Origin: JBGMEA01 sp041447245
Lineage (GTDB): Bacteria; Bacillota; Clostridia; Eubacteriales; Anaerofustaceae
Assembly (NCBI GenBank): GCA_041447245.1
Contig: JBGMEA010000027.1
Location: 1 to 64,000 of the forward strand
Reading direction: 5' to 3'
Length of the DNA stretch: 64,000 nucleotides
Part shown: positions 43,568-52,759 of the stretch, one piece after another
Layout: each line of letters opens with the position of its first letter
How positions within the stretch are numbered: position 1 is the stretch's first letter
Made by a program: the position numbers and the translations under genes
Notes under the pieces: generated by a model
What the model saw: only the letters and a program-made list of their open reading frames with translations
What the model was told of the DNA's origin: nothing
Databases searched by the model: none

Positions 43568-44560
43568 TCAATTACCGCCCGCTCCTTTCAGCATCGCCCG
43601 AACAGTTTCGGCAACTGTTTTGACAGTCGGAACAATTTCCTTTTCCAAAGACGGATTGTACGGCACAGGCATCTCTGCTCCGCCGAGTCGTTTTACCGGC
43701 GCATCCAAATAATAGAATGCTTCGCTTTCGTTAATCTGCGCTGCGATTTCTCCGCCGAATCCTCCGAACTGCGGCGCTTCATATACAATCAATGCCCGCG
43801 ATGTCTTTTTCACGGATTCGGTAATCGCCTGCGTATCCAAGGGACGCAGCGTACGCAGATCAAGCACCTCCGCATCAATTCCGTCTTTCGAAAGTTCTTC
43901 GGCCGCTTCCAAACATACGGGAAGCATACGGGAATAGGAGATCAGAGTAATATCCGAACCTTCTCTTTTCACATCCGCCTGCCCGATCGGAATCAGATAT
44001 TCTTCATCGGGAACTTCGCCTTCCGTGCGATAAAGCAGTTTATTTTCAAAAAACATGACCGGTGAGTTATCACGGATTGCACTTTTTAAAAGGCCTTTTG
44101 CATCATAAGGTGTGGACGGCATGATGACTTTCAATCCCGGAGTATTCAGATATGCGCTCTCCAGACTTTGGGAATGCTGTGCCGCGGCACCGGTGCCCGA
44201 ACCGAACGGGGTACGGAGAACCATCGGAACCGTTACTTGCTTTGCCGTCATAAAGTAATATTTCGCCGCATGATTAATGATCGGATCAAATGCCAGTGAA
44301 ACAAAATCTCCGAACATTATTTCAACAATGGGACGAAGCCCCATGAGCGCGGCACCCACCCCCGCACCCGTAAACGATGTTTCGCTGATCGGCGTTTCCA
44401 CAATCCGTTTTTCGCCGAATTCTTCCCACATACCCCGGGATACACCGAAACATCCGCCGTATAGTCCGACATCCTCTCCCATCAGGAATACGTTTTCGTC
44501 GCGATGCATTTCCTCGCGCATAGCATCCCTGACGGCTTGCGCAAATGTTATTTTACTCAT
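43568..44560 (-). CDS. 2-oxoacid/acetoin dehydrogenase E1 beta subunit
   Basis: A protein of 330 residues from ATG 44560 (after GGAGG), overlapping the E1 alpha stop as ATGA. Typical blocks are FLMGEDVGLYGG, ETPISETSFTGAGVGAALMGLRPI, RTPFGSG, and the C-terminal transketolase domain with DLRTLRPLDT and YEAPQFGGFGGEIAA. With E1 alpha it binds thiamine diphosphate and decarboxylates the oxo substrate (pyruvate, acetoin or branched-chain oxo acid). Confidence 0.93.
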   Translation of the reverse strand: MSKITFAQAVRDAMREEMHRDENVFLMGEDVGLYGGCFGVSRGMWEEFGEKRIVETPISETSFTGAGVGAALMGLRPIVEIMFGDFVSLAFDPIINHAAKYYFMTAKQVTVPMVLRTPFGSGTGAAAQHSQSLESAYLNTPGLKVIMPSTPYDAKGLLKSAIRDNSPVMFFENKLLYRTEGEVPDEEYLIPIGQADVKREGSDITLISYSRMLPVCLEAAEELSKDGIDAEVLDLRTLRPLDTQAITESVKKTSRALIVYEAPQFGGFGGEIAAQINESEAFYYLDAPVKRLGGAEMPVPYNPSLEKEIVPTVKTVAETVRAMLKGAGGN

Positions 44561-45543
44561 TCTCTGCCTCCATCGCAATAGACGCATTCCAACGCTTCTT
44601 CAAACGATAAAATACTTTTCCCCTGACTTTGACGAACCGCATCTTCAATTTCTTGGGCAGTTTCTTCTTTCAGACGGTTAATCCCTTCAATCGAAATCAA
44701 TCCGTTTTCAAACAAATATTTTTCATACATAAGAATCGGACATTTCGTCTTCCAGTGCTCTTCTTCTTCTTTTGTACGGTATTTTCTCAAGTCACTTTTC
44801 GAATGGCCGAGCCAACGATATGTCCTTGACTCGATCAAATACGGCTTTTGCTTAACGCGGACATATTCTGCGGCTTCGCTGACCGCATTGTATAATTCAA
44901 TGACATTGTTCCCGTCAACCGAGCTGCTTTCGATGCCGAATGCTTCTGCCCGTTTCGGGATATTATTTCCTGCTACAAACGTTTTCGCAGGTGCCGACAT
45001 CCCGTATTGATTATTTTCACAGAAGAATAATACAGGCACCTGCCAAACCGAAGCGAGGTTCAGAGACTCCAACGCCATGCCCTGATTGGATGCTGCGTCT
45101 CCGAATATGCTCAGCACTATTTGAGAGGACTGCTTGTATTTCAAGGCAAAAGCCATGCCAACCGCAAGAGGCACCGCGCCGGCGACGACTCCGCTGCTGC
45201 CCATATTGCAATGTGCAACATCGGCAAGATGCATGGAACCTCCGAGTCCAAGGCAGGCGCCATCCCTCACGCCCATCAATTCTGCCATCATAGCATAGGC
45301 CGAACCGCCTTTCCCGAGGTAATGCCCGTGCCCGCGATGCGTCGTCAGAATCCAATCATCTTCCTTCAATGCGGAACTGACGGCAGCATGTCCGGCTTCC
45401 TGTCCGATCCCGAGATGTGTAGTGCCGTGAATCATGCCTTTCATAAACATTTCATTTACTTTTTCCTCAAAAAAACGGGACAATAACATAATCCGCAATA
45501 AATATATTTTCTTTTCCGCGCTGATATTTTCAAATGCATTCAA
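44557..45543 (-). CDS. 2-oxoacid/acetoin dehydrogenase E1 alpha subunit
   Basis: A protein of about 328 residues. The thiamine diphosphate motif runs from IFGDAASNQGMALESLNLA to FFCENNQYG. GTTHLGIGQEA and THRGHGHYLGKGG line the active site. The short length and these motifs resemble acetoin dehydrogenase AcoA and the PdhA of small complexes. Start: the GTG at 45552 is inside the SD AAGGTGA, so the TTG at 45543 is preferred. First gene of the order E1 alpha, E1 beta, E2, E3. A lipoyl-bearing E3 is also known in clostridial acetoin systems, so acetoin is a likely substrate; pyruvate is the main alternative. Confidence 0.9.
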   Translation of the reverse strand: MNAFENISAEKKIYLLRIMLLSRFFEEKVNEMFMKGMIHGTTHLGIGQEAGHAAVSSALKEDDWILTTHRGHGHYLGKGGSAYAMMAELMGVRDGACLGLGGSMHLADVAHCNMGSSGVVAGAVPLAVGMAFALKYKQSSQIVLSIFGDAASNQGMALESLNLASVWQVPVLFFCENNQYGMSAPAKTFVAGNNIPKRAEAFGIESSSVDGNNVIELYNAVSEAAEYVRVKQKPYLIESRTYRWLGHSKSDLRKYRTKEEEEHWKTKCPILMYEKYLFENGLISIEGINRLKEETAQEIEDAVRQSQGKSILSFEEALECVYCDGGRE

Positions 45544-45804
45544 TTGATTCACCTTCTATTTCACAATAAAAGAGTATGGAAACACCGACTATATTTCATA
45601 GCCGTAATTTATATTATATCACAAAACCATTGTATTCTCAGTGAGACGAAAAATTTTATCTTTTTCTGCCTCACGCCGGAAATTCAGGTTCCGATTTCGT
45701 TTTTCTATGTTATAATGAATATAAACAAATACTGAATGATGCAACGACACAGTTCTAAGCATCATCTCATATCAAAACCAACTACAACATACCGGAGGTA
45801 TCTC

Positions 45805-46608
45805 ATGGATCAGGACAACTGCACACATGACTGTGCCAGCTGCGGAGAAGACTGCAGTGACAAAATCGAAGATAACATTGACGAAGATGCGCTCCATCAC
45901 CTTTCTGCAGTAAAAAAGGCTGTGTTGGTGGCATCCGCCAAAGGTGGTGTCGGAAAATCGACCGTCACGGCAAAACTTGCCTGCGAACTCGCAAAACAGG
46001 GAAAATCGGTGGGTATTTTGGACGCCAGCATGTCGGCATCCAGCATCAATATCATATTCGGCATTGACCGATCACCTGAAATCATCAAGGGTGGAATTTA
46101 CCCGGTGAAGACGGATCTCGGCATTCAAGCCATCTCTTTTCCATTACTCACGGGAAATTCTTCTGCGCCCCTATTTTGGGACGGAAACAAAAGCGCTACA
46201 TTCGCAAGACAGCTTTGGACCGATGTAATTTGGGAAAATATCGAAATTCTTTTGATTGACACCCCTTCGGATACTGCCGACATCACGCAGGCATATTTTA
46301 AAAATGAACATATCCAAGACGTGCTCATTATAACAGAGCCGACCGAGCTGTCCGCGCTTGTTACATCCCGCACAATCAATTACGCAAAAATGAATCATCT
46401 GAATATCTTGGGATTGATCGAAAACAAAACCGAAGAGTCCGCTCAAAGCAAAGCAGTCAAAGAACTGACGGACAATTTTGAGTTGACCTTGCTTGACCGT
46501 GTTCCGTTTGATGCAAAGCTGAATGACGCCGCAAATGACGGAACCATAGAATCGTATGAACGTTCCTTTTTTCCAAACACGATTTCTCTGCTGATTCAGG
46601 ACATTTGA
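45805..46608 (+). CDS. Mrp/NBP35-type P-loop ATPase
   Basis: A protein of 267 residues from ATG 45805 (after CGGAGG). It has an N-terminal cysteine motif (C6, C10, C13, C17 in NCTHDCASCGEDC) and the deviant Walker A SAKGGVGKSTVTA. Mrp/ApbC proteins carry and transfer Fe-S clusters; the Cys-rich start is common in Clostridia. The usual CPxC pair near the C-terminus is not seen, so this may be a diverged member. Upstream TATAAT at 45711-45716. Monocistronic with the terminator at 46634. Confidence 0.83.
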   Translation: MDQDNCTHDCASCGEDCSDKIEDNIDEDALHHLSAVKKAVLVASAKGGVGKSTVTAKLACELAKQGKSVGILDASMSASSINIIFGIDRSPEIIKGGIYPVKTDLGIQAISFPLLTGNSSAPLFWDGNKSATFARQLWTDVIWENIEILLIDTPSDTADITQAYFKNEHIQDVLIITEPTELSALVTSRTINYAKMNHLNILGLIENKTEESAQSKAVKELTDNFELTLLDRVPFDAKLNDAANDGTIESYERSFFPNTISLLIQDI

Positions 46609-46633
46609 TCAATTCTGCTTTGGATAATGTTGC

Positions 46634-46675
46634 AAAATGCACCCTTAAGTACCTGACTTTCGGGTGCATTTTTTA
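46634..46675 (+). terminator. Terminator after the Mrp-like gene
   Basis: AAAATGCACCC facing GGGTGCATTTT with a 17-nt loop, followed by T-rich sequence; symmetric enough to serve the convergent MFS gene too. Confidence 0.75.
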
Positions 46676-46688
46676 TTATATGATGCTT

Positions 46689-47831
46689 TTATTTTTTCGT
46701 TCGAATGCTGTAAAAGAGTAAACCTGCCCCGCAAAAGAAAAATCCCAGCAACATTCCCGCGGATACGGAAATACCTGCGGCTGAGCCAAACATCAAGTCC
46801 ATCCCTGCAGCCGAAAGATTCATGATGAAACTATAAACAGAGAGCACACTTGCCCGAGATGCCGAAGAGACAAAACGGTTTTGTATCTCCATACCAATCG
46901 GTTGGGCTACCGAAGCAGCACCCCTCAAAAACACCATGCAGATGACTGTAAAAACAGGAGAAGCACTCCACCCCATAATCAGACATGCGAAAGCAGCAAT
47001 CCCAAACAGCCATTTCATAAGACGATTTTCTCCGAACTTCACAGCCAGGTGATTCCCGAGTCCGCCGCATAATCCGGCCAAAGCCGGAAATACCGCAAAC
47101 AGAGCAATCGCCGATATTCCGATGCCTCCGCGCAAATATTGTGCTTGACTCAAAAAAACCGTGATCATCAGATTGCTTTCCGAAAGGAATGCAAAAGAGA
47201 GTAGCAGAGGAAAAACTGTTTTATTTTCTCTCAGAGATCGAAAAATATCACCAAGTTGATTCCTAACGGATTGATGAGGAACAAACGCAGGCTTTGCTTT
47301 TCCCAGAAACAGAGTCAAAACAAACGCAACTGCGTAACTCATCACCGTCATTTCGGCAGCCAAATCATCATTTTGTGCCATAAAAACAGAAAACAACAAA
47401 GCCGCCGATATATAGCCGATTGTGCTGTACATACCATACAAACTATATATCTTTCGGATATCCGACTCTTGTGCATTTCCGTAAAGATACGCCGTGTCGC
47501 AGCCGGATAATCCTGCCAGTACAGCGGAAAGCAGCAAACGTTCTGCAAGGAACATTCCGAAACCGCTTGCTTTCCAAAAAATAATCTTCGACAAAAGATA
47601 CAGCGCATTGCAAAAAAGCATCGTCTGCTTATATCCGACGCGATCCGCAATCAATCCCCATGGGATTTCCAGCAGAATCATTGCAACGAGAGAAATACTT
47701 TCGATCAAAGCGATCTCAAAATACCCAACCCCACGATTTTGCCGATATAATGTCGCGATTGGGGCATAGAAAACCATCCCCTGCAGCAATGCAATTGCAT
47801 ACATGAGACGAATATTACGATTCGTTTTCAA
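46689..47831 (-). CDS. Major facilitator superfamily transporter
   Basis: About 380 residues with 12 hydrophobic segments and the MFS loop 2-3 motif in PWGLIADRVGYKQTMLF. The substrate is unknown; this branch often exports drugs or small metabolites. Start: an ATG at 47843 has no SD, while TTG 47831 follows GAGGT by 5 nt, so TTG is preferred, with low consequence for the product. Monocistronic between convergent and divergent neighbours. Confidence 0.83.
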   Translation of the reverse strand: MKTNRNIRLMYAIALLQGMVFYAPIATLYRQNRGVGYFEIALIESISLVAMILLEIPWGLIADRVGYKQTMLFCNALYLLSKIIFWKASGFGMFLAERLLLSAVLAGLSGCDTAYLYGNAQESDIRKIYSLYGMYSTIGYISAALLFSVFMAQNDDLAAEMTVMSYAVAFVLTLFLGKAKPAFVPHQSVRNQLGDIFRSLRENKTVFPLLLSFAFLSESNLMITVFLSQAQYLRGGIGISAIALFAVFPALAGLCGGLGNHLAVKFGENRLMKWLFGIAAFACLIMGWSASPVFTVICMVFLRGAASVAQPIGMEIQNRFVSSASRASVLSVYSFIMNLSAAGMDLMFGSAAGISVSAGMLLGFFFCGAGLLFYSIRTKK

Positions 47832-47960
47832 TTGATACCTCATTCTTTGTACAAAAATAACACGTTCATTTTTTGTGCTGAGGCAATCAAATCAAACGAA
47901 CCGAATTCATTTCTCCGTCCTTTCTTCTTTCTTTATGTTTTGTCTGTTTAAAAATAACGA

Positions 47961-49148
47961 TTAAAGAGCTTCCGCAAATTCTTTTCCGAACGCAATGCAC
48001 TGCGCAATTCCATCCTCATCAGGAACCCAAGCAATGCGAAGCGGGTCTTTCACGACTTCAAACCCACAGGGAGCCAGCATCTTCGTAATCTCTTTGGATG
48101 CTTCTCCGCTCCATCCGTAACTGCCGAAAGCCGCTGCTTTTTTGTTTTTCATTTTCAATCCCTTGATCATTTCCAAAATTCCGCCGATAGAGTACAGGAA
48201 TCCATTATTGATCGTGGAAGAACCGAAAATCACCGCTTTGGATCGGAATACTTCGGTTGAGATATCATTCTTATCATATTTGGATGCATTCATCAATTTG
48301 ATTGTCACATTCGGATCCGCCTTCTGAATCCCCACTGCAATCCATTCTGCCATTTTTCGTGTGGCATTCCACATGGTATCATAAACAATTGTAATCTGAT
48401 TTTCCTGATACGCGTTTGCCCACAACAAATACTGATTGACAATCTGCATCGGATCTTCCCGCCAAAAAACCCCATGGCTCGGACAAATCATTTTAATCGG
48501 AAGATTCATGCCGAGTACTTCGTTGATCTTGTTTGTAACCATCATCCCGAAGGGAGCAATGATATTGGCATAATACTTCAACGCTTCGGCATACATTTCA
48601 GCTTTATCGACCGTATCGTTGAACATTGTTTCGCTTGCAAGATGCTGTCCGAATGCGTCCATGGAGATGAGCATCTGTTCCGCACTGAGATAAGTGAACA
48701 TCGTATCCGGCCAGTGCAGCATCGGCGCTTCGATAAATGTCAGCGTATTTTCTCCGATATTCAGAGTGTCCCCTGTTTTGACAGGGACAAAATTCCAATC
48801 CTGATGATATTGCCCCTTCAGGGAAATGACGGCGTTTTTCGTGCAATAGATCGGAGTATCCGGAATTTCTCGCATCAACTCCAAAAGAGCTCCGCTGTGA
48901 TCGACTTCTCCGTGATCCATCACAATATAATCGATCGTTTTCAGATCCACTTCTTCTTTGAGTTTTGATACAAATTCTTTTCCGAACGGCAGCCAAACGG
49001 TATCGATCAAAACAGTCTTCTCGTCCTTTATCAGAAAAGAGTTGTAGGAAGAACCTTTGCGGATCGAATATTCGTCTCCGTGAAATTTCTTCAGTTCCCA
49101 ATCGATTTTCCCGACCCATGTCACTCTGTCGGTTATTTTTTTGCCCAT
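47961..49148 (-). CDS. Flavodiiron protein (FprA-type O2/NO reductase)
   Basis: A protein of 395 residues from ATG 49148, 8 nt after AGGTGG. The N-terminal metallo-beta-lactamase-like domain keeps the diiron ligands H79, E81, D83 and H84 (HGEVDHSGAL), a histidine in LHWPDTM, an aspartate in ISMDAFGQH and a histidine in CPSHGVFW. The C-terminal flavodoxin domain starts at TIVYDTMWNATRKMAE. These enzymes reduce O2 to water or NO to N2O and protect anaerobes. No rubredoxin domain is fused. An extended -10 lies upstream at 49185. Confidence 0.93.
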   Translation of the reverse strand: MGKKITDRVTWVGKIDWELKKFHGDEYSIRKGSSYNSFLIKDEKTVLIDTVWLPFGKEFVSKLKEEVDLKTIDYIVMDHGEVDHSGALLELMREIPDTPIYCTKNAVISLKGQYHQDWNFVPVKTGDTLNIGENTLTFIEAPMLHWPDTMFTYLSAEQMLISMDAFGQHLASETMFNDTVDKAEMYAEALKYYANIIAPFGMMVTNKINEVLGMNLPIKMICPSHGVFWREDPMQIVNQYLLWANAYQENQITIVYDTMWNATRKMAEWIAVGIQKADPNVTIKLMNASKYDKNDISTEVFRSKAVIFGSSTINNGFLYSIGGILEMIKGLKMKNKKAAAFGSYGWSGEASKEITKMLAPCGFEVVKDPLRIAWVPDEDGIAQCIAFGKEFAEAL

Positions 49149-49184
49149 ATCAGACACCACCTTCGATCATTTTTTCTTTCATAA

Positions 49185-49193
49185 AGTATAGCA
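49185..49193 (-). promoter_or_regulatory. Extended -10 promoter of the flavodiiron gene
   Basis: On the minus strand TGCTATACT, 37 nt before the start codon. The rest of 49194-49377 shows no gene or clear element. Confidence 0.5.
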
Positions 49194-49377
49194 CAAATCT
49201 CATCAAATAACTGCAACTTTATAAAACCCAGCGGAAAAATAGGATATTCCAAAGCACTTTTTTGTCTTTGCTGAGCAATCCTCTCAATTGCTGAGCATAA
49301 GCTGTTTTTCCATACTGAAGCCAACGACGGATTCGATTTTCCTGAGCAGAGATTTATTTATGCACGCTTACAGCATG

Positions 49378-49401
49378 AAAAAAGCTCGGATAACCGAGTC
49401 C
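49378..49401 (-). terminator. Terminator of the activator/dehydratase-like operon
   Basis: On the minus strand CTCGG/CCGAG with a 4-nt loop and T6. It lies about 100 nt beyond the ATPase stop. Confidence 0.7.
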
Positions 49402-49502
49402 CCCGTTTAAAAGCATAAAAATCCAAATTGGCGAATCTTTTCCCTTTTCATCTGTTCGAAGACCTGACTTTCAATTGACGATCACACTTGCCGCAGATGC
49501 AG

Positions 49503-50465
49503 TCATGCAGTCTCCTCTTTTCTGACAGCACCGTTTTCACATCGGTTTCCCCATGCATCAATCAGTTCATCTCCCCTATAAACACAAACGATTTCGCAAT
49601 TGTTCGCGCATTTTGAACATTCAACCCCTTGTGTACGAAAATTTTCTTCTGCGAGACGAAATGAAAAATTTCTTTCTTCTCCGCTCTTTCGGGCCAAAAC
49701 AGCAACGCCGAGTGCTCCCATTAAGTGACTGTTCGAATCAACGAGAATCTCACATCCCGTCGCTTCTGCAAATGCTTTTACCACACCCGCATTTTTGCTG
49801 ACTCCGCCTTGGAATACAACGGGTGCATAGATCTTTTTCCCTTTTGCAACATTATTCAGATAGTTCGCAACAACAGCATTGCACAAACCTGCGATGATAT
49901 CTTCTTTCTTATGCCCGATCTGAGCTTTGTGTACGAGATCGGATTCCGCAAAAACAGTGCATCTTGCAGAAATGCGGGTCGGATGCTCCGCGGTCAATGC
50001 AATCTTCCCGAACTCTTCCACCCGTACACCCAGTCTTTGAGCCTGGCTGGAGAGAAATGCTCCGGTGCCTGCGGCGCAGAGTGTGTTCATTGCGTAATCG
50101 ACAACGATGCCCTGATCAAGAATAATAATTTTGGAATCCTGCCCGCCGATTTCGAAGATCGTACGAACATCGGGATACACCGACATTGTCCCGATTGCGT
50201 GAGCGGTGATTTCATTTTTCACCACGGACGCATTGGTCACTGCGCCGATCAGCTTTCTGGCGCTCCCGGTTGTACCCACCGATACAATTCGGAAACCGGA
50301 CAGGGAAGCATTACTGCCCAACAGATGAATCAACCGTTGAACCGCACCGATCGGATCACCTTCCGTCCAAAGATATTCTCCTGCAATTATTGTGCCCTGC
50401 TCATCGATCACCACGCCCTTTGTGGAGATCGAACCGATATCAATTCCCAAGTACCCCTTTTTCAT
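49503..50465 (-). CDS. BadF/BcrA/HgdC-type ATPase activator of 2-hydroxyacyl-CoA dehydratase-like enzymes
   Basis: An ASKHA-fold ATPase of 320 residues: phosphate 1 motif GIDIGSISTKGVVID, then IGGQDSKII, and C130 in NTLCAAGTGAFL and C169 in SARCTVFAESD, the two positions that bridge a [4Fe-4S] cluster across the dimer in HgdC. It hydrolyses ATP to inject a low-potential electron into a partner enzyme. The C-terminal 45 residues add a cysteine cluster (ECSKCANNCEIVC and RCENG) not found in classical HgdC. Its start overlaps the upstream gene by 4 nt, so the three-gene operon is translationally coupled. Confidence 0.9.
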   Translation of the reverse strand: MKKGYLGIDIGSISTKGVVIDEQGTIIAGEYLWTEGDPIGAVQRLIHLLGSNASLSGFRIVSVGTTGSARKLIGAVTNASVVKNEITAHAIGTMSVYPDVRTIFEIGGQDSKIIILDQGIVVDYAMNTLCAAGTGAFLSSQAQRLGVRVEEFGKIALTAEHPTRISARCTVFAESDLVHKAQIGHKKEDIIAGLCNAVVANYLNNVAKGKKIYAPVVFQGGVSKNAGVVKAFAEATGCEILVDSNSHLMGALGVAVLARKSGEERNFSFRLAEENFRTQGVECSKCANNCEIVCVYRGDELIDAWGNRCENGAVRKEETA

Positions 50466-51532
50466 GCACTCGCTTCCTTTCTCATCATGATCATATCGTA
50501 AAATGCTTCCAGTCGCGTTTGAATTCCTTCTTCCCCCGTCTGAGAATCAAAGCTGAAAAACAGAATGGGAATTTTATAATCCTTGCTGATATTCTGCAAT
50601 ACAGGCATTGCATCCATTTCGGGCGTACATCCGAACGATTTCACGTGAATCAGACCATCATATCGATTTTTTGCAAACTCCAATGCTTTGCTGATGGTAG
50701 CCATGCTTGTCGCGCCCATATTATAACGGACATATTCTCCGCACGTTTCTTTCATCTCTCTGATAGGAAGCCCGAATACACTGTTCGAAATATTCATCCA
50801 CCTGTCAACGACGATCCCGCGCTTAGCCATTTCTTTTTCGATAAAATGATTGCTGAACGGCTCCATAATCGTGTAATATTCACCGATAATTCCGATACGA
50901 AGCGGATGCTTTGGCTTGTCTGTGGGGATGTCACGGAGTTGCTTTTCCAGAACGGAAGCGATACGATGAAATTCCTTTATCGAAGAAACCTTACGGAATG
51001 ATTCCATCATTTCTTTATGCAGACCCTCATATGAGCCGGAAATTCTTTCAAATCCGATATTCTGCCTCATTTCATTTTCGAATTCGTCAATGAATGTCAC
51101 CATTTTTAAAACGTATCGTAAGGCAGCGGCGATCTGACGTATATTCGCTTCGGGGTTAATTTCCCGAAACAGCTCATAAAATGAAAGCGGTTTTCTGAAA
51201 CTTCCTTTCGCCATATTCACAAAGTGTATGCGATAACCCAAATCACATAAGATTTGTTCATGCAATTCACCGTAATACCCAAGACGGCATTCCCCGCCAA
51301 CCTGAGCAATGGTATTGGCTCCGAGCTCTATTGTTTCAATATAATTTCCGAGATTATATTTAAACGGCGCGCAAACAAAATCCGGGCTGTAGCGGCTGCC
51401 AAGCTCCAGTGTACGTTTTGTGATTGGTGGCGGTGTAATATACTCCACATCCAAGCCTTGCCGAAAAAGAACTTCAATCGGCACACAATAACTTCCCAAG
51501 TGCGGAAAAGTAACCTTGATGTCCTTATTCAT
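50462..51532 (-). CDS. 2-hydroxyacyl-CoA dehydratase-like protein, COG3580 type
   Basis: A protein of 356 residues of the DUF2229/HgdB-related group. Recognisable blocks are VTFPHLGSYCVPIEVLF, DFVCAPFKYNLGNYI, GGECRLGYYGELH, IGEYYTIMEPFSNHFIE and HVKSFGCTPEMDAMP. The conserved cysteines (C16, one in VCAPFK, one in GECRLG, one in FGCTPE) could hold an Fe-S cluster of the double-cubane kind. In many Clostridia this module is fused to the activator in one very large protein; here it is a separate gene. Reaction unknown: a small-molecule two-electron reduction or dehydration is the family expectation. Confidence 0.85.
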   Translation of the reverse strand: MNKDIKVTFPHLGSYCVPIEVLFRQGLDVEYITPPPITKRTLELGSRYSPDFVCAPFKYNLGNYIETIELGANTIAQVGGECRLGYYGELHEQILCDLGYRIHFVNMAKGSFRKPLSFYELFREINPEANIRQIAAALRYVLKMVTFIDEFENEMRQNIGFERISGSYEGLHKEMMESFRKVSSIKEFHRIASVLEKQLRDIPTDKPKHPLRIGIIGEYYTIMEPFSNHFIEKEMAKRGIVVDRWMNISNSVFGLPIREMKETCGEYVRYNMGATSMATISKALEFAKNRYDGLIHVKSFGCTPEMDAMPVLQNISKDYKIPILFFSFDSQTGEEGIQTRLEAFYDMIMMRKEASA

Positions 51533-52464
51533 GCGAAACCCTTTTCTTGTGCTTTTTTCATTGACAAAATATCGATAAAACTTTCCAGTCGAGTCTCCAG
51601 TCCCACTGTTGCATCCTGCCCGTCGATGATCAAATTTAATATTGGGACATCTTTCACGCGGCTTTTAATGATTTCATTTACCAAAGAATCGGGACCGCAA
51701 GGAAATGCACTCATCAGAATGATCCCGTCTGCAACCGAACGATATCGTTCCACTGCGCCAACCAGTATTTTGTTGCAATACCATGGAATCAGATCACTGA
51801 TCTTTTCCGATAAATTCAGCATATCTCTTTCATTTGCAGCGGATGCATCCAATAGCGTGATCCCCTGCAATGACAAATAATCAGAAATCGGCTTGCCGAA
51901 CAATGCATCTTTCAGATTATACTCATGACCGACCAACAGAATCTTCATTCCATTTTTTTCGCTTGCACACCGTAATTTTTCTTCTTCCGCAAATAAATAC
52001 ATACGAAACGCACGCCGCGCGTTCCAATACGCTTTGGCACATCGCGTTTTCGGAATTCCGAGTGATTGTCCAAGGCTCACAAATGCACTGAATTCATAAT
52101 CTTTATTCCCAGGATCAACATTCCATTCCGCTAACTTTACCCTCTTCTCCCGAAATGTGTTGCGAACCAAATCACACAATGCCATATATTTCGTGCACAC
52201 GGTGCCCCCGCACGGATAGCCGGCAATACGCGGGACGAAAATATAATCGCACTTGCCGATCAGCCATGCAACATGTCCTAAAAACAACTTCGACGACAAA
52301 CATGATTCATCAACCGCTGCCTGCGTTCCGAGCAACAATAATTCTCTGTTGGAAGGAGGACTGAGTATCCATTCGATTCCGACTTCCTGAAAAAATGTTT
52401 CCCAAAGCACTCCGTATTGATGATACAAAAGCGATCTTGGAATTCCTACTGTTGGCATTTCCAT
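51529..52464 (-). CDS. 2-hydroxyacyl-CoA dehydratase-like protein, COG3581-related
   Basis: About 311 residues starting MEMPTVGIPRSLLYHQYG, which resembles the N-terminus of the DUF2229/CoA-substrate-specific activase group. Conserved cysteines appear in AVDESCLSSKLFLGH, AGYPCGGTVCTKY and MSAFPCGPDSLVNE. ATG 52464 follows AGGAAGG and is preferred over upstream starts. First gene of the operon; its 3' end overlaps the next start by 4 nt. It is probably the partner subunit of the COG3580-type protein. The complex's substrate is not evident. Confidence 0.82.
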   Translation of the reverse strand: MEMPTVGIPRSLLYHQYGVLWETFFQEVGIEWILSPPSNRELLLLGTQAAVDESCLSSKLFLGHVAWLIGKCDYIFVPRIAGYPCGGTVCTKYMALCDLVRNTFREKRVKLAEWNVDPGNKDYEFSAFVSLGQSLGIPKTRCAKAYWNARRAFRMYLFAEEEKLRCASEKNGMKILLVGHEYNLKDALFGKPISDYLSLQGITLLDASAANERDMLNLSEKISDLIPWYCNKILVGAVERYRSVADGIILMSAFPCGPDSLVNEIIKSRVKDVPILNLIIDGQDATVGLETRLESFIDILSMKKAQEKGFA

Positions 52465-52671
52465 TGAATTCCTTCCTAAAATCTTGACTATATTATAATA
52501 GGAAGAAACGGTAAATTCCGTTTCCCAAATTAAACTCTCATACAATTCTTATTCTTTTTTAAGATAAACCCGGGCATAACAATAACAATCCGATCCTTTT
52601 CAATCATGAATTCTCGGCTTTCTTCTTTTTTAGCAAAACAACATAATTTGCAAATGTGCTCATATGCGGCC

Positions 52672-52700
52672 TTGACTTGAACGCAGTCCGCTGATATGCT
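52672..52700 (+). promoter_or_regulatory. Promoter of the ketopantoate reductase-like gene
   Basis: TTGACT and TATGCT separated by 17 bp, 60 nt before the start codon. Confidence 0.6.
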
Positions 52701-52759
52701 TGAAATATTAACGATTGACAATTTAATTTGATTGAAACAACCAACAACAGGAGGAACTC

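Noticed and set aside
52530..52721. 63-codon minus-strand frame upstream of the dehydratase-like operon
   Set aside because: It starts with TTG without an SD and overlaps the panE-like promoter region.
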